Below are positions 45,739 through 52,821 of a stretch of DNA of 64,000 bases, piece after piece. The stretch is from contig NZ_WUEY01000019.1 in assembly GCF_010668395.1 (NCBI RefSeq), positions 1 to 64,000 of the forward strand, written 5' to 3'. A program made the position numbers and the translations under genes. The notes under the pieces are model-generated. The model was not told where the DNA came from and did no database searches. It worked only from the letters and a program-made list of their open reading frames with translations. The stretch's first letter is position 1. Every line of letters starts with the position of its first letter. Source of the DNA: Martinezella lusitana (GTDB taxonomy: Bacteria; Pseudomonadota; Alphaproteobacteria; Rhizobiales; Rhizobiaceae).

Positions 45739-45882
45739 ATGCAACACAGATATCAGATCGACGAACGCTGGCCGCCCTATGCGAGGGAGCGCCTACTCTT
45801 CTTCTGCAGACCATTTGAATATATGGCCGCAGGCATAGCCATCGTGACATTCGCCGCGGGCGCGATGATGGCCATCCTGTAG
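45739..45882 (+). CDS. Small single-pass membrane protein downstream of the RND pump
   Basis: A 47-residue protein with a good ribosome site (CAGGAGCAAGAC then ATG at 45739). Residues 1-26 are charged and polar; residues 27-47 (FEYMAAGIAIVTFAAGAMMAIL) form one transmembrane helix ending at the C-terminus. I do not recognise the family. It lies 76 nt after the pump gene on the same strand and before a bidirectional terminator. By size and position it recalls AcrZ, the 49-residue partner of AcrB in E. coli, but no sequence similarity is claimed. Confidence 0.6.
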   Translation: MQHRYQIDERWPPYARERLLFFCRPFEYMAAGIAIVTFAAGAMMAIL

Positions 45883-45904
45883 CAATCCCATATTGCCAAC
45901 CAAG

Positions 45905-45927
45905 GGCTCCGCTACTCCAGCGGAGCC
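45905..45927. terminator. Bidirectional terminator hairpin
   Basis: Perfect 9-bp arms GGCTCCGCT (45905-45913) and AGCGGAGCC (45919-45927) with a 5-nt loop lie between the convergent small membrane protein and LysR genes, overlapping the LysR stop codon. Short A/T flanks on both sides would support termination in both directions. Confidence 0.6.
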
Positions 45928-46820
45928 TTCAGCACATCGGCGAGATGCTCGAGCACGACGCGTGTCTTCGGCGGCATCCGGCGGCCGAGCGGGATCAGCG
46001 CATGCACCGGCGGACCGTCGACATCCACCTCTGGCAACACCTTTACCATCTCGCCGGACAGGACATGCGGATGAGCGACGCGATCGAAGATTTGACCGAT
46101 GCCGAGACCGTTCCTCACCGCATCGATCATCGACCGTCCGTCACCGACCACAATGCTGGCATTCGGTGAGAGCTCGGACGTATGCGGCCCCTCATAGATC
46201 GTCCAGGGCCGAAGCCGGCCCGAACCGGCGCGGAAAATGACAGCCTCCTGAAGGAGAAGATCGCGGATGGAGGTGATCGGCTCGCGCGCCGCCAGATAGG
46301 CGGGAGACGCGTAAAGTCCAAGCCTCAGATCGCAAAGCTTGCGTACTGTGATCTCGCCCTCCGACGGCAGAGAGCCAATACGCACCACGATATCCCACCC
46401 CTCGCCCACCGCGTCAGACTGGCGATCGGTCAGAGAGAGTTCGATACTGACAAGCGGATATTTCCTGCGAATCTCAGGCAATGTCGGAATAAGCAGCCCG
46501 CCGAAACCCACCGGCGCATCCATTCGGACACGCCCAGCCGGCTGCTCCCGCCGCGCCGCCAGCGCGATCTCCGCCTCGCTCAGCCCTTCGAGCGCGACCC
46601 GGGCCGCCTCAAGATAGGTCTCCCCATCCTCCGTCAGCCGCACCGCCCGCGTGGTGCGCTGGAAGAGCTTCGTCCCGAGCCGCTGCTCGAGGCGCTGAAC
46701 CGCCTTGCCGACATTGGACTTGCTGGTCTCCAGCTGCTCGGCGGCGCGGGTGAAACTCGCATGCTGCGCTACTGCGACAAAGGTGGCGATGTCATGTACC
46801 GGTGGCGAAGTCAGGGCCAT
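45912..46820 (-). CDS. LysR family transcriptional regulator
   Basis: A 302-residue LysR-type regulator. The ATG at 46820 follows AGGAGCGACA and is chosen over far-upstream frames. N-terminal winged helix at about 8-65 (FVAVAQHASFTRAAEQLETSKSNVGKAVQRLEQRLGTKLFQRTTRAVRLTEDG), then a two-lobed effector domain from about residue 90. It resembles the CrgA-like branch, often linked to oxidative or electrophile responses. It is central to a region in which five promoters share one 45-nt element, and one copy (46908-46952) lies 88 nt upstream of its own start, so it is the probable regulator of all five. Confidence 0.93.
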   Translation of the reverse strand: MALTSPPVHDIATFVAVAQHASFTRAAEQLETSKSNVGKAVQRLEQRLGTKLFQRTTRAVRLTEDGETYLEAARVALEGLSEAEIALAARREQPAGRVRMDAPVGFGGLLIPTLPEIRRKYPLVSIELSLTDRQSDAVGEGWDIVVRIGSLPSEGEITVRKLCDLRLGLYASPAYLAAREPITSIRDLLLQEAVIFRAGSGRLRPWTIYEGPHTSELSPNASIVVGDGRSMIDAVRNGLGIGQIFDRVAHPHVLSGEMVKVLPEVDVDGPPVHALIPLGRRMPPKTRVVLEHLADVLKAPLE

Positions 46821-46907
46821 TGTCGCTCCTTGCTCTACAAGCACCCACTCCCGTCTCGTTAACACGCCACGCCCGACACTGGAAAGGAATTGCTGGATGG
46901 AGGGCGT

Positions 46908-46952
46908 TGTCTCCCCAAGGGAGACACTGCTGCGCCGGGCAGACGGTTTATC
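46908..46952 (+). promoter_or_regulatory. Shared LysR-type promoter element, site B
   Basis: TGTC (46908-46911), 11 nt, GACA (46923-46926), 20 nt, TTTATC (46947-46952). The left part is a perfect 8-bp-arm palindrome, TGTCTCCC-CAA-GGGAGACA. The element points away from lysR toward an orphan terminator at 47034-47075. Confidence 0.7.
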
Positions 46953-46958
46953 CACCGA

Positions 46959-47075
46959 CCGCCACACCTCATATTCGCAGCCGGCAATGCCGCTATGCCA
47001 AGACCAGGTTCCAGCATCGCATGGGGCAGGCCGGGTATCGCCGCCGTTCCCTCTCCCGGCGGCGATACCTTTTTT
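46959..47075 (+). ncRNA. Candidate LysR-linked small RNA
   Basis: If TTTATC of site B acts as a -10 region, transcription would begin near 46959 and stop at the strong terminator ending at 47075, giving a transcript of about 115 nt. No plus-strand gene lies upstream that could use this terminator, because lysR is on the minus strand. There is no convincing start codon with a ribosome site inside. The start position is estimated; the terminator is clear. Confidence 0.4.
47034..47075 (+). terminator. Strong intrinsic terminator in the lysR-MFS intergenic region
   Basis: Perfect 13-bp arms GGTATCGCCGCCG (47034-47046) and CGGCGGCGATACC (47057-47069), 10-nt loop, then six T (47070-47075). It is oriented for plus-strand transcripts. 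Confidence 0.85.
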
Positions 47076-47091
47076 CGCCAAACCTTTCGGC

Positions 47092-47283
47092 ATGCACATG
47101 TTCGCATCGGCAGCTCATCATAGGCAAAACCTCGCGGCTCTCCTGCTGCTTGCAGGCCTCGGTCTGGTCATGATCTCGCATGCCGCAAACACTGCGATGC
47201 CTCCGCGCCTCGTCCGGGAAGAGACACCCGCCTTTCGAACACTGCCGCGATGGACCGGCGAAGAGCCATGCAGGCGCAGATAG
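47092..47283 (+). CDS. Doubtful small membrane-protein ORF
   Basis: An open frame from ATG 47092 to 47283 would encode about 63 residues with one hydrophobic stretch (LAALLLLAGLGLVMISHA). There is no clear ribosome site and it starts just after a strong terminator, so expression would need its own promoter. The family is not recognised. Listed because the hydrophobic segment is more regular than expected by chance. Confidence 0.2.
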   Translation: MHMFASAAHHRQNLAALLLLAGLGLVMISHAANTAMPPRLVREETPAFRTLPRWTGEEPCRRR

Positions 47284-47301
47284 GAATCGCCCGACGATAT
47301 T

Positions 47302-47346
47302 TGTCGCCCGACGAGAGACAGACAATCGCGCCGCGTGGCGTTTATC
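47302..47346 (+). promoter_or_regulatory. Shared LysR-type promoter element, site C
   Basis: TGTC (47302-47305), 11 nt, GACA (47317-47320), 20 nt, TTTATC (47341-47346), ending 73 nt before the MFS start. The TTTATC is preceded by GGCG as in the other sites. Confidence 0.7.
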
Positions 47347-47419
47347 GCCGTGAAGCGAAATTGCACTTTGTCATGCGAAGCGGTCGAGCAAACCGCAAAA
47401 CCACAACGAGGTTTTCGTC

Positions 47420-48967
47420 ATGACAATAGGTTCCAATTCTCCAACAAGGCAGGGACAGCTTTCGGTGTTGCTGGCAGTCTGCCTTGCGGCGCTCATCCTG
47501 CCGCTCAGTTTCTCGGGCGCTGCCATGGCAACCCACACCATCGGTCAGGAACTCGGCGGCACCGCCGCCGCCATGAACTGGATCACCAATTCCTTCATGC
47601 TGACCTTCGGCGGCTTCCTGATGACGGCAGGCGCGCTTTCCGACGTCTTCGGCCGCAAGCGCATCTTCATATCAGGCGTCGTCCTTTTTGCCCTCGCCTC
47701 GCTCGGCCTCAGTGTCGCGCCGTCGCTCGGAATCCTCAATGGCTTGCGCGCAGTGCAGGGCCTGGCGGCGGCTGCGGCGCTTGCCGGCGGATCGGCGGCG
47801 CTCGCGCAGGAATTCGAGGGGCATGCCCGCACCCGTGCGTTCAGCATGATCGGCACCACGTTCGGCGTCGGGCTTGCCTTCGGTCCGATCCTGTCGGGCT
47901 TCCTCATCGAAAGCTTCGGTTGGCGATCGATCTTCCTGTCAGGTACGTTGGTCGGCTCCCTCTCGCTGCTGATCGCCATCCCGCGCATGACGGAATCGAA
48001 GAATCCGGATGCAGCCGGGTTCGACTGGTTCGGTGCGGCGACATTCACCGCGATGCTGTCGCTGCTGACTTTCGCATTGATCGAAGGCCCCGCCAACGGC
48101 TGGACCAGTGCTTACGTGCTGACGCTGCTTTTCGGAGCGGCTGCAGCCCTGATCGGTTTCGTGGCGCTGGAAAACCGCGTCCGCCAGCCTCTGCTCGATC
48201 TTTCGCTGTTCCGCTACGCCCGTTTCGTCGGCGTCCAGGTGCTGCCGATCGCCACGACCTATTCCTATGTCGTGCTCCTGATCCTGCTGCCATTGCGCTT
48301 CGTCGGCATCGAAGGGTATGACGAGATCGAAGCCGGCCTGCTGATGCTCGCTCTCTCCGCCCCCATGCTCGTCGTGCCGCTGCTTGCAGCCACCCTTGCC
48401 CGACGCATCGCCGCCGGCATGCTGGCCGGCACCGGCCTGCTGATCGCCGCCGCCGGCCTTTTCTATCTCAGCCGCATCGAAATCGGCGCCGATACCATGG
48501 CGCTTGTTCCGCCGCTTCTGCTGATCGGCATCGGCGCCGGCATGCCCTGGGGTCTGATGGACGGGCTCTCCGTCACCCTCGTGCCCAAGGAGCAGGCCGG
48601 GATGGCAACGGGCATCTTCAACACCACGAAAGTGGCCGGCGAGGGCATCACGCTCGCCATGGTCAACGCCATCCTCGCCGCCTTTGCCGCATCAGCCCTG
48701 CAGCAGGCGATCTCCGGCAAGTTCAACGGCGACGAAATCGGCGCGGCCGCCAGGCATCTCGCCACCGGCGATCTTGCCCGAGCTGCCCATCTGCTGCCAG
48801 GAATTTCCCCTGAAACATTGGCGGCAACCTATGGCACGGCTTTCGATGCGCTGATCTATGTGCTGATCGCAATCACACTGCTTGCCGCTGCAGTCGTCTT
48901 TGGGCTGCTCGACAATGCGAAGCCCTCTGAGGAGGAAGCAAACCCGGTCGTATCGCCGGGGGAATAA
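47420..48967 (+). CDS. MFS drug exporter, DHA2 (14-TMS) family
   Basis: A 515-residue transporter with about 14 hydrophobic segments. Family marks are NWITNSFMLTFGGFLMTAGALSDVFGRKRIF (motif A region) and the motif C-like GTTFGVGLAFGPILSGFLIESFGWRSIF. DHA2 members export hydrophobic cations, dyes and other toxicants using proton influx. It has the site C promoter element and ends before a long hairpin, so it is probably monocistronic. Confidence 0.94.
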   Translation: MTIGSNSPTRQGQLSVLLAVCLAALILPLSFSGAAMATHTIGQELGGTAAAMNWITNSFMLTFGGFLMTAGALSDVFGRKRIFISGVVLFALASLGLSVAPSLGILNGLRAVQGLAAAAALAGGSAALAQEFEGHARTRAFSMIGTTFGVGLAFGPILSGFLIESFGWRSIFLSGTLVGSLSLLIAIPRMTESKNPDAAGFDWFGAATFTAMLSLLTFALIEGPANGWTSAYVLTLLFGAAAALIGFVALENRVRQPLLDLSLFRYARFVGVQVLPIATTYSYVVLLILLPLRFVGIEGYDEIEAGLLMLALSAPMLVVPLLAATLARRIAAGMLAGTGLLIAAAGLFYLSRIEIGADTMALVPPLLLIGIGAGMPWGLMDGLSVTLVPKEQAGMATGIFNTTKVAGEGITLAMVNAILAAFAASALQQAISGKFNGDEIGAAARHLATGDLARAAHLLPGISPETLAATYGTAFDALIYVLIAITLLAAAVVFGLLDNAKPSEEEANPVVSPGE

Positions 48968-48988
48968 CAAAACAGGGCCGCAATGGAC

Positions 48989-49053
48989 AAGGCTCGTAAC
49001 CGTCGGTCGCACCATTCCGATTGGAGGTGCTGGAAACGGTTACGAGCCTTTTC
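48989..49053 (+). terminator. Long inverted repeat downstream of the MFS gene
   Basis: Arms AAGGCTCGTAACCGT (48989-49003) and ACGGTTACGAGCCTT (49036-49050) match perfectly over 15 bp, followed by TTT. The 32-nt loop contains a further GCACC/GGTGC pairing. It is either a terminator for the MFS gene or a palindromic element. The remaining DNA to 49167 shows no gene. Confidence 0.6.
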
Positions 49054-49167
49054 TGTTCAATTGGAAATCCCGAAATGGCAGCTCGACATTTGCCGCAAGC
49101 CGCAGGCTTCCGGCTTGGTCCTTCCGCAAAGCCGGGCGGAGTACCTGCTTTGGCGATTGGAAGCTCC

Positions 49168-49899
49168 TCAGCGAAGTCTTGCGGAAGATTGCAGTTGGGC
49201 CGCCTCGACATCGGCGGCCAGCCCTTCCAGCGCCTCGTCCATGATGCCGAGCGCTCTCAGCCCATCGCGCGTGCGGAAGAGATAGTCCGCGGAACTGCCG
49301 ATGCTGCCGGAAGCTGTCGCAAGCCGCTGCACCCTCGCCTCATGGGAAAGACCGCCGGCATAGGCGCTTGCAAGCGGATCCATGGTAAAGGCGATACCGC
49401 TGCCAAAGCGCATGCCACTTTCGTCGAGCAACCCGACCCAGCGCGGGATGTAGGCATGGGCCACCATCTCCCGCCGCCATAGCAGTTCCAGTTCATGAGC
49501 GAGGTCTTCCTCGGCCAAGCGCAATGCGACGCCATCGCAGGCGCCGCCTTCGTCGAGGCCGAGCACGAGGCCGGGATTATCGGGCGAGCCGCGCCCGGAG
49601 ACGGTGGCCACGCAGAAGGACCTGTGCCAGCCGCTGATGCGGGCAGGCCGCTGCTCAACACTGTGAATGACAGGATTCCAGATCAGCGATCCATAGGCGA
49701 ACACCCAGAGATCGCCCGCCGGTCGCACGGCAAGTATCGACGCCAGCGAGTCCCGGCGCTCCTCTTCGGTCAGAAGCCGCAGTGTCGGAGCATCACCGGC
49801 AATCAAGGCCTCGAACGTGCCACTCAGCAGCAGGTCGCGCGAAAGGACCTCTTCGCCGGAACATAAGACAGGATCGCAGACCTTGTTATTGACGGTCAT
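49168..49899 (-). CDS. chaC: Gamma-glutamylcyclotransferase, ChaC-like
   Basis: A 243-residue protein of the ChaC branch. It has the substrate-binding motif FAYGSLIWNP, RSFCVATVSGRGSPDNPGLVLGLDEGGACDGVALRL, which includes the catalytic-Glu region, and an EMVAHAYIPRWV segment. ChaC enzymes cleave glutathione to 5-oxoproline and Cys-Gly. Its ATG overlaps the DUF427 stop by 14 nt, so the two form an operon. Presence next to a glutathione transferase and efflux genes suggests thiol and electrophile stress handling. Confidence 0.9.
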   Translation of the reverse strand: MTVNNKVCDPVLCSGEEVLSRDLLLSGTFEALIAGDAPTLRLLTEEERRDSLASILAVRPAGDLWVFAYGSLIWNPVIHSVEQRPARISGWHRSFCVATVSGRGSPDNPGLVLGLDEGGACDGVALRLAEEDLAHELELLWRREMVAHAYIPRWVGLLDESGMRFGSGIAFTMDPLASAYAGGLSHEARVQRLATASGSIGSSADYLFRTRDGLRALGIMDEALEGLAADVEAAQLQSSARLR

Positions 49900-50278
49900 G
49901 GCGTTCCCACTCTTCGATACAGGCGATCTGTCCGGAAACGAAGGCTATGTAGCCGGCAATGGAAGCGACGGCGGGATAGGACGTCTCATAGGACCATGCC
50001 GCCTTGGCATGGTACCGTCCGTCGACGGCAAGATCGAAGTAGCTGGCTGCGCCCTTGTAGGGGCAATGGCTGCTGTGATCGTTGCGGCGGAGGTAATCCA
50101 TCGCAACGTCCGCGCGGGGGATGTAATGCACGGGCGGCAGGTTCGCCTCCCGCAATGTCAACGCGTGCAGGCTGTCGGCGACGATCCTGCCGCCGGCGCG
50201 AACCACAACCCGCGAAGGGTTCGGCCGCAGCCTGATCGGATGGTCGTCGTCCGGAATTTTCATGCGTGGGTCGCTCAT
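49886..50278 (-). CDS. DUF427 domain-containing protein
   Basis: A 130-residue protein with the DUF427 pattern: VVVRAGGRIVADSLHALTLREANLPPVHYIPRADV, the conserved HCPYKGAASYFDL and a C-terminal IAFVSGQIACIEEW. The biochemical role of the family is not established. It is divergent from the epoxide hydrolase gene; site D lies in between but points the other way. Confidence 0.88.
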   Translation of the reverse strand: MSDPRMKIPDDDHPIRLRPNPSRVVVRAGGRIVADSLHALTLREANLPPVHYIPRADVAMDYLRRNDHSSHCPYKGAASYFDLAVDGRYHAKAAWSYETSYPAVASIAGYIAFVSGQIACIEEWERHDRQ

Positions 50279-50394
50279 GGACGTCCTCGAATAACAGGAT
50301 GTTGGCGCCCATCATCCATGCGCAGGCGCGCGTGATAAAGGAGGCTTTTACGGACAAACTGTCTCTCTCATCGCCACAATAGCATCGCCCGCTT

Positions 50395-50439
50395 TATCGC
50401 CATGCAGGATACAGAGAGTCTCATTTTCCAGCGTTTATC
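50395..50439 (+). promoter_or_regulatory. Shared LysR-type promoter element, site D
   Basis: TATC (50395-50398), 11 nt, TACA (50410-50413), 20 nt, TTTATC (50434-50439), ending 80 nt before the epoxide hydrolase ATG. It is the most divergent of the five sites but keeps the exact spacing and the GCG before TTTATC. Confidence 0.6.
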
Positions 50440-50519
50440 GCATCATGTTCCTCAGCCACATTTGTTCCAGAGCGAACGGCAGGCCATCGCAGCCGGCTCC
50501 GACAGCAAAGGATGAGACC

Positions 50520-51788
50520 ATGTTCGATTTGAAAATAGGCTCCAGGAACGAAGGCGACCTGTCGCTTTCCCGCAGACAATTGCTGCAGGCGGCAGCAGCA
50601 ATCGGCGTCGCGCTCGCGCCTCTGCCGAGCTTCGCCGCTCCAGCCTCCGCTACCGGGCTCGTGCCCTTCAGGATCGATATCCCCCAGGCCGATCTCGACG
50701 ACCTGAAGCTTAGGCTCGCCAGGACCCGCTGGCCCGAGCGGGAAACGGTTTCGGATGCCTCTCAGGGCGCCCAGCTCGAGAAGGTGAAGGCCCTCGTCGA
50801 TTATTGGCGCACGACATACGATTGGCGCCGCCTTGAGGCACGCCTGAACGCCTATCCGCAGTTCAAGACCGAGATAGACGGTCTCGGCATCCATTTCCTG
50901 CATATCCGCTCAAGGCATGAGAACGCCCTGCCACTCATCATGACGCATGGCTGGCCGGGCTCGATCGTTGAATTCCTCGAGGTGATCGACCCGCTGACCG
51001 ATCCGACGGCGCATGGCGGCAAGGCAGAGGATGCCTTCCATGTCGTCCTGCCATCAATCCCCGGCCACGGCTTCAGCGACAAGCCGACGGAAAAGGGCTG
51101 GAACCGCACCCGGATCTCTCATGCCTGGGACGAGCTGATGCACCGGCTTGGCTATGACAGCTATGTCGCGCAAGGCGGCGACTGGGGCAGCGTCATCACC
51201 ACGGAAATGGGTCGGCTGCAGGTCAAGGGTCTGAAGGCGATGCATATCAACCTGCCCTTTGTCGTTCCAAACCCCTTCCCCTCCGATCGGACGCCGGACG
51301 AAGAGGTCGTGAGCGAACAGCTGAAGCGTTTCAGCGAAGGCTCCGCCTACTTCCAGATCCACGCCACGCGCCCGCAGACCATTGGCTATGCGCTCGCCGA
51401 CTCGCCCTCCGGTCAGGCAGCCTGGATTTATGAGAAGCTCGCCTCCTGGAGCGACAGCAACGGCGATCCCGAAAATATCTTCACCTATGATCAGATGCTC
51501 GACGACATCATGTTCTACTGGATCACCGACAGCGGCGCATCCTCCGCCCGGATGTATGCGGAGAATGCCGACCTGACCTTCAATTCGATCCCCGTCGCTA
51601 TCCCGACCGGCGTCTCGGTCTTCCCCGGCGAGATCTTCACGCCTCCCAGAAAATGGGCGGAGCGGACGTTCAGCAACCTGGTCTATTGGAACCGCGCGGA
51701 GCGGGGTGGGCATTTCGCCGCCTTCGAACAGCCGAAGATCTTCACGAGCGAATTGCGGGCCGCATTTTCGAGCCTTCGGAACAAATGA
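50520..51788 (+). CDS. Epoxide hydrolase with N-terminal Tat signal
   Basis: A 422-residue alpha/beta hydrolase; the ATG at 50520 follows AAAGGATGAGACC. The N-terminus carries a twin-arginine signal (SLSRRQLLQAAAAIGVALAPLPSFAAPA), so the protein is probably exported folded to the periplasm. Then an epoxide-hydrolase N-terminal domain (PFRIDIPQADLDDLKLRLARTRWPE) and the catalytic domain with oxyanion motif HGWPGS and nucleophile GGDWGS (Asp near residue 221). It opens epoxides to diols. Its promoter has site D. Confidence 0.92.
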   Translation: MFDLKIGSRNEGDLSLSRRQLLQAAAAIGVALAPLPSFAAPASATGLVPFRIDIPQADLDDLKLRLARTRWPERETVSDASQGAQLEKVKALVDYWRTTYDWRRLEARLNAYPQFKTEIDGLGIHFLHIRSRHENALPLIMTHGWPGSIVEFLEVIDPLTDPTAHGGKAEDAFHVVLPSIPGHGFSDKPTEKGWNRTRISHAWDELMHRLGYDSYVAQGGDWGSVITTEMGRLQVKGLKAMHINLPFVVPNPFPSDRTPDEEVVSEQLKRFSEGSAYFQIHATRPQTIGYALADSPSGQAAWIYEKLASWSDSNGDPENIFTYDQMLDDIMFYWITDSGASSARMYAENADLTFNSIPVAIPTGVSVFPGEIFTPPRKWAERTFSNLVYWNRAERGGHFAAFEQPKIFTSELRAAFSSLRNK

Positions 51789-51807
51789 TCGGCCTTGCGG
51801 GCCACAT

Positions 51808-51852
51808 TATCTCTCCTGAAGAGACAGAGTATCGCATTCTCGCGGATTTATC
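51808..51852 (+). promoter_or_regulatory. Shared LysR-type promoter element, site E
   Basis: TATC (51808-51811), 11 nt, GACA (51823-51826), 20 nt, TTTATC (51847-51852), ending 63 nt before the glutathione transferase ATG. The left part is near-palindromic, TATCTCT and AGAGACA. TTTATC overlaps a GCGGATTTATCCGC palindrome. Confidence 0.68.
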
Positions 51853-51915
51853 CGCGAAGATCGACGCAATAACCTTCTTCCATCGACATCGCTTCTCACA
51901 AAAGGAAACAAGACT

Positions 51916-52563
51916 ATGAAACTCTATATCGCCGACGACACCTGCTCCCGTGCAGTCCAGCTCATTGCCAACGAAATCGGCCTCTCCCCCGAGTTGATCC
52001 ACTTCGATGTCTTCGGCAAGAGCACCTCCAATGGTGATGATTTCGCCAAGGTCAATCCGCTTCTCTACGTCCCGGCGCTGTCGCTGGACAATCAGGAGGA
52101 CATACTGGCGGAAACGATCGTCGTCATTTCCTATCTCGCGGACCAGCATCCGGCGGCGGGACTGATTCCCGTTCGCGGCACGCTGGAGCGCGCCAAGCTT
52201 GACCAGTTGCTCGTGTTCATGGCCACGGAAATTGCTCAGAAGCATATTCCGCTCATGCGCAAGCTTCTGACGGCCGAGGGTATCGCGTTCACCACCAACA
52301 AGCTGCTCACGGCTTACAAGGTTCTGGACGATCGCCTTGCTGACGGGCGCCCGTATCTGTTTGGCGACACGTTCACCGTGGCCGACGCCTATGCCTGGGC
52401 GACCATGTGGGGCAGCCGTTCCGGCGTGAATATCGACCACCTCAAGAACTTCGCCGCCTGGAAGGACCGTATCGACGCACGCCCTTCTGCCGTCAAGGCG
52501 CTGCGCGACGAAGCCGAGATCGTCGCGTTCCATAGAGCCGAGATCGCTGCCCGCGCTGCCTGA
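51916..52563 (+). CDS. Glutathione S-transferase family protein
   Basis: A 215-residue GST with an N-terminal thioredoxin-like domain (1-80, containing VNPLLYVPALSLDNQEDILAETIVVISYLAD, the glutathione-binding cis-Pro and acidic Glu-Thr in place of Glu-Ser) and an all-helical C-terminal domain with GDTFTVADAYAWATMW. CSR near residue 10-12 is a likely catalytic Cys/Ser as in beta-class enzymes. It conjugates or reduces electrophiles with glutathione in the cytoplasm. It has promoter element E and a downstream hairpin. Confidence 0.92.
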   Translation: MKLYIADDTCSRAVQLIANEIGLSPELIHFDVFGKSTSNGDDFAKVNPLLYVPALSLDNQEDILAETIVVISYLADQHPAAGLIPVRGTLERAKLDQLLVFMATEIAQKHIPLMRKLLTAEGIAFTTNKLLTAYKVLDDRLADGRPYLFGDTFTVADAYAWATMWGSRSGVNIDHLKNFAAWKDRIDARPSAVKALRDEAEIVAFHRAEIAARAA

Positions 52564-52574
52564 GCGACCAATGC

Positions 52575-52602
52575 GGAGCTGCGGGGTCCACGCCGCAGCT
52601 CC
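52575..52602 (+). terminator. Terminator-like hairpin after the GST gene
   Basis: Perfect 10-bp arms GGAGCTGCGG (52575-52584) and CCGCAGCTCC (52593-52602) with an 8-nt loop lie 11 nt after the stop. Only a short pyrimidine tract follows. Confidence 0.6.
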
Positions 52603-52821
52603 CTTGCCTGAAAAATACCGATCGGGAGGATCATCCCATGCATATCGCCCTGACATCCCGGACTGCGATGGTCTCCATCAGTAACGAACACTCATCGGTG
52701 TCCGCCATCTAGCGGGCGTAGTTGAAACGTCATTCCGCATCACGATCCATCTGCATAGCGTTCATTGCTCTCCCACTCGTGCGCGGCCGGGAGGCATGGG
52801 ATAGCCCCTGGCAGCCGATGT

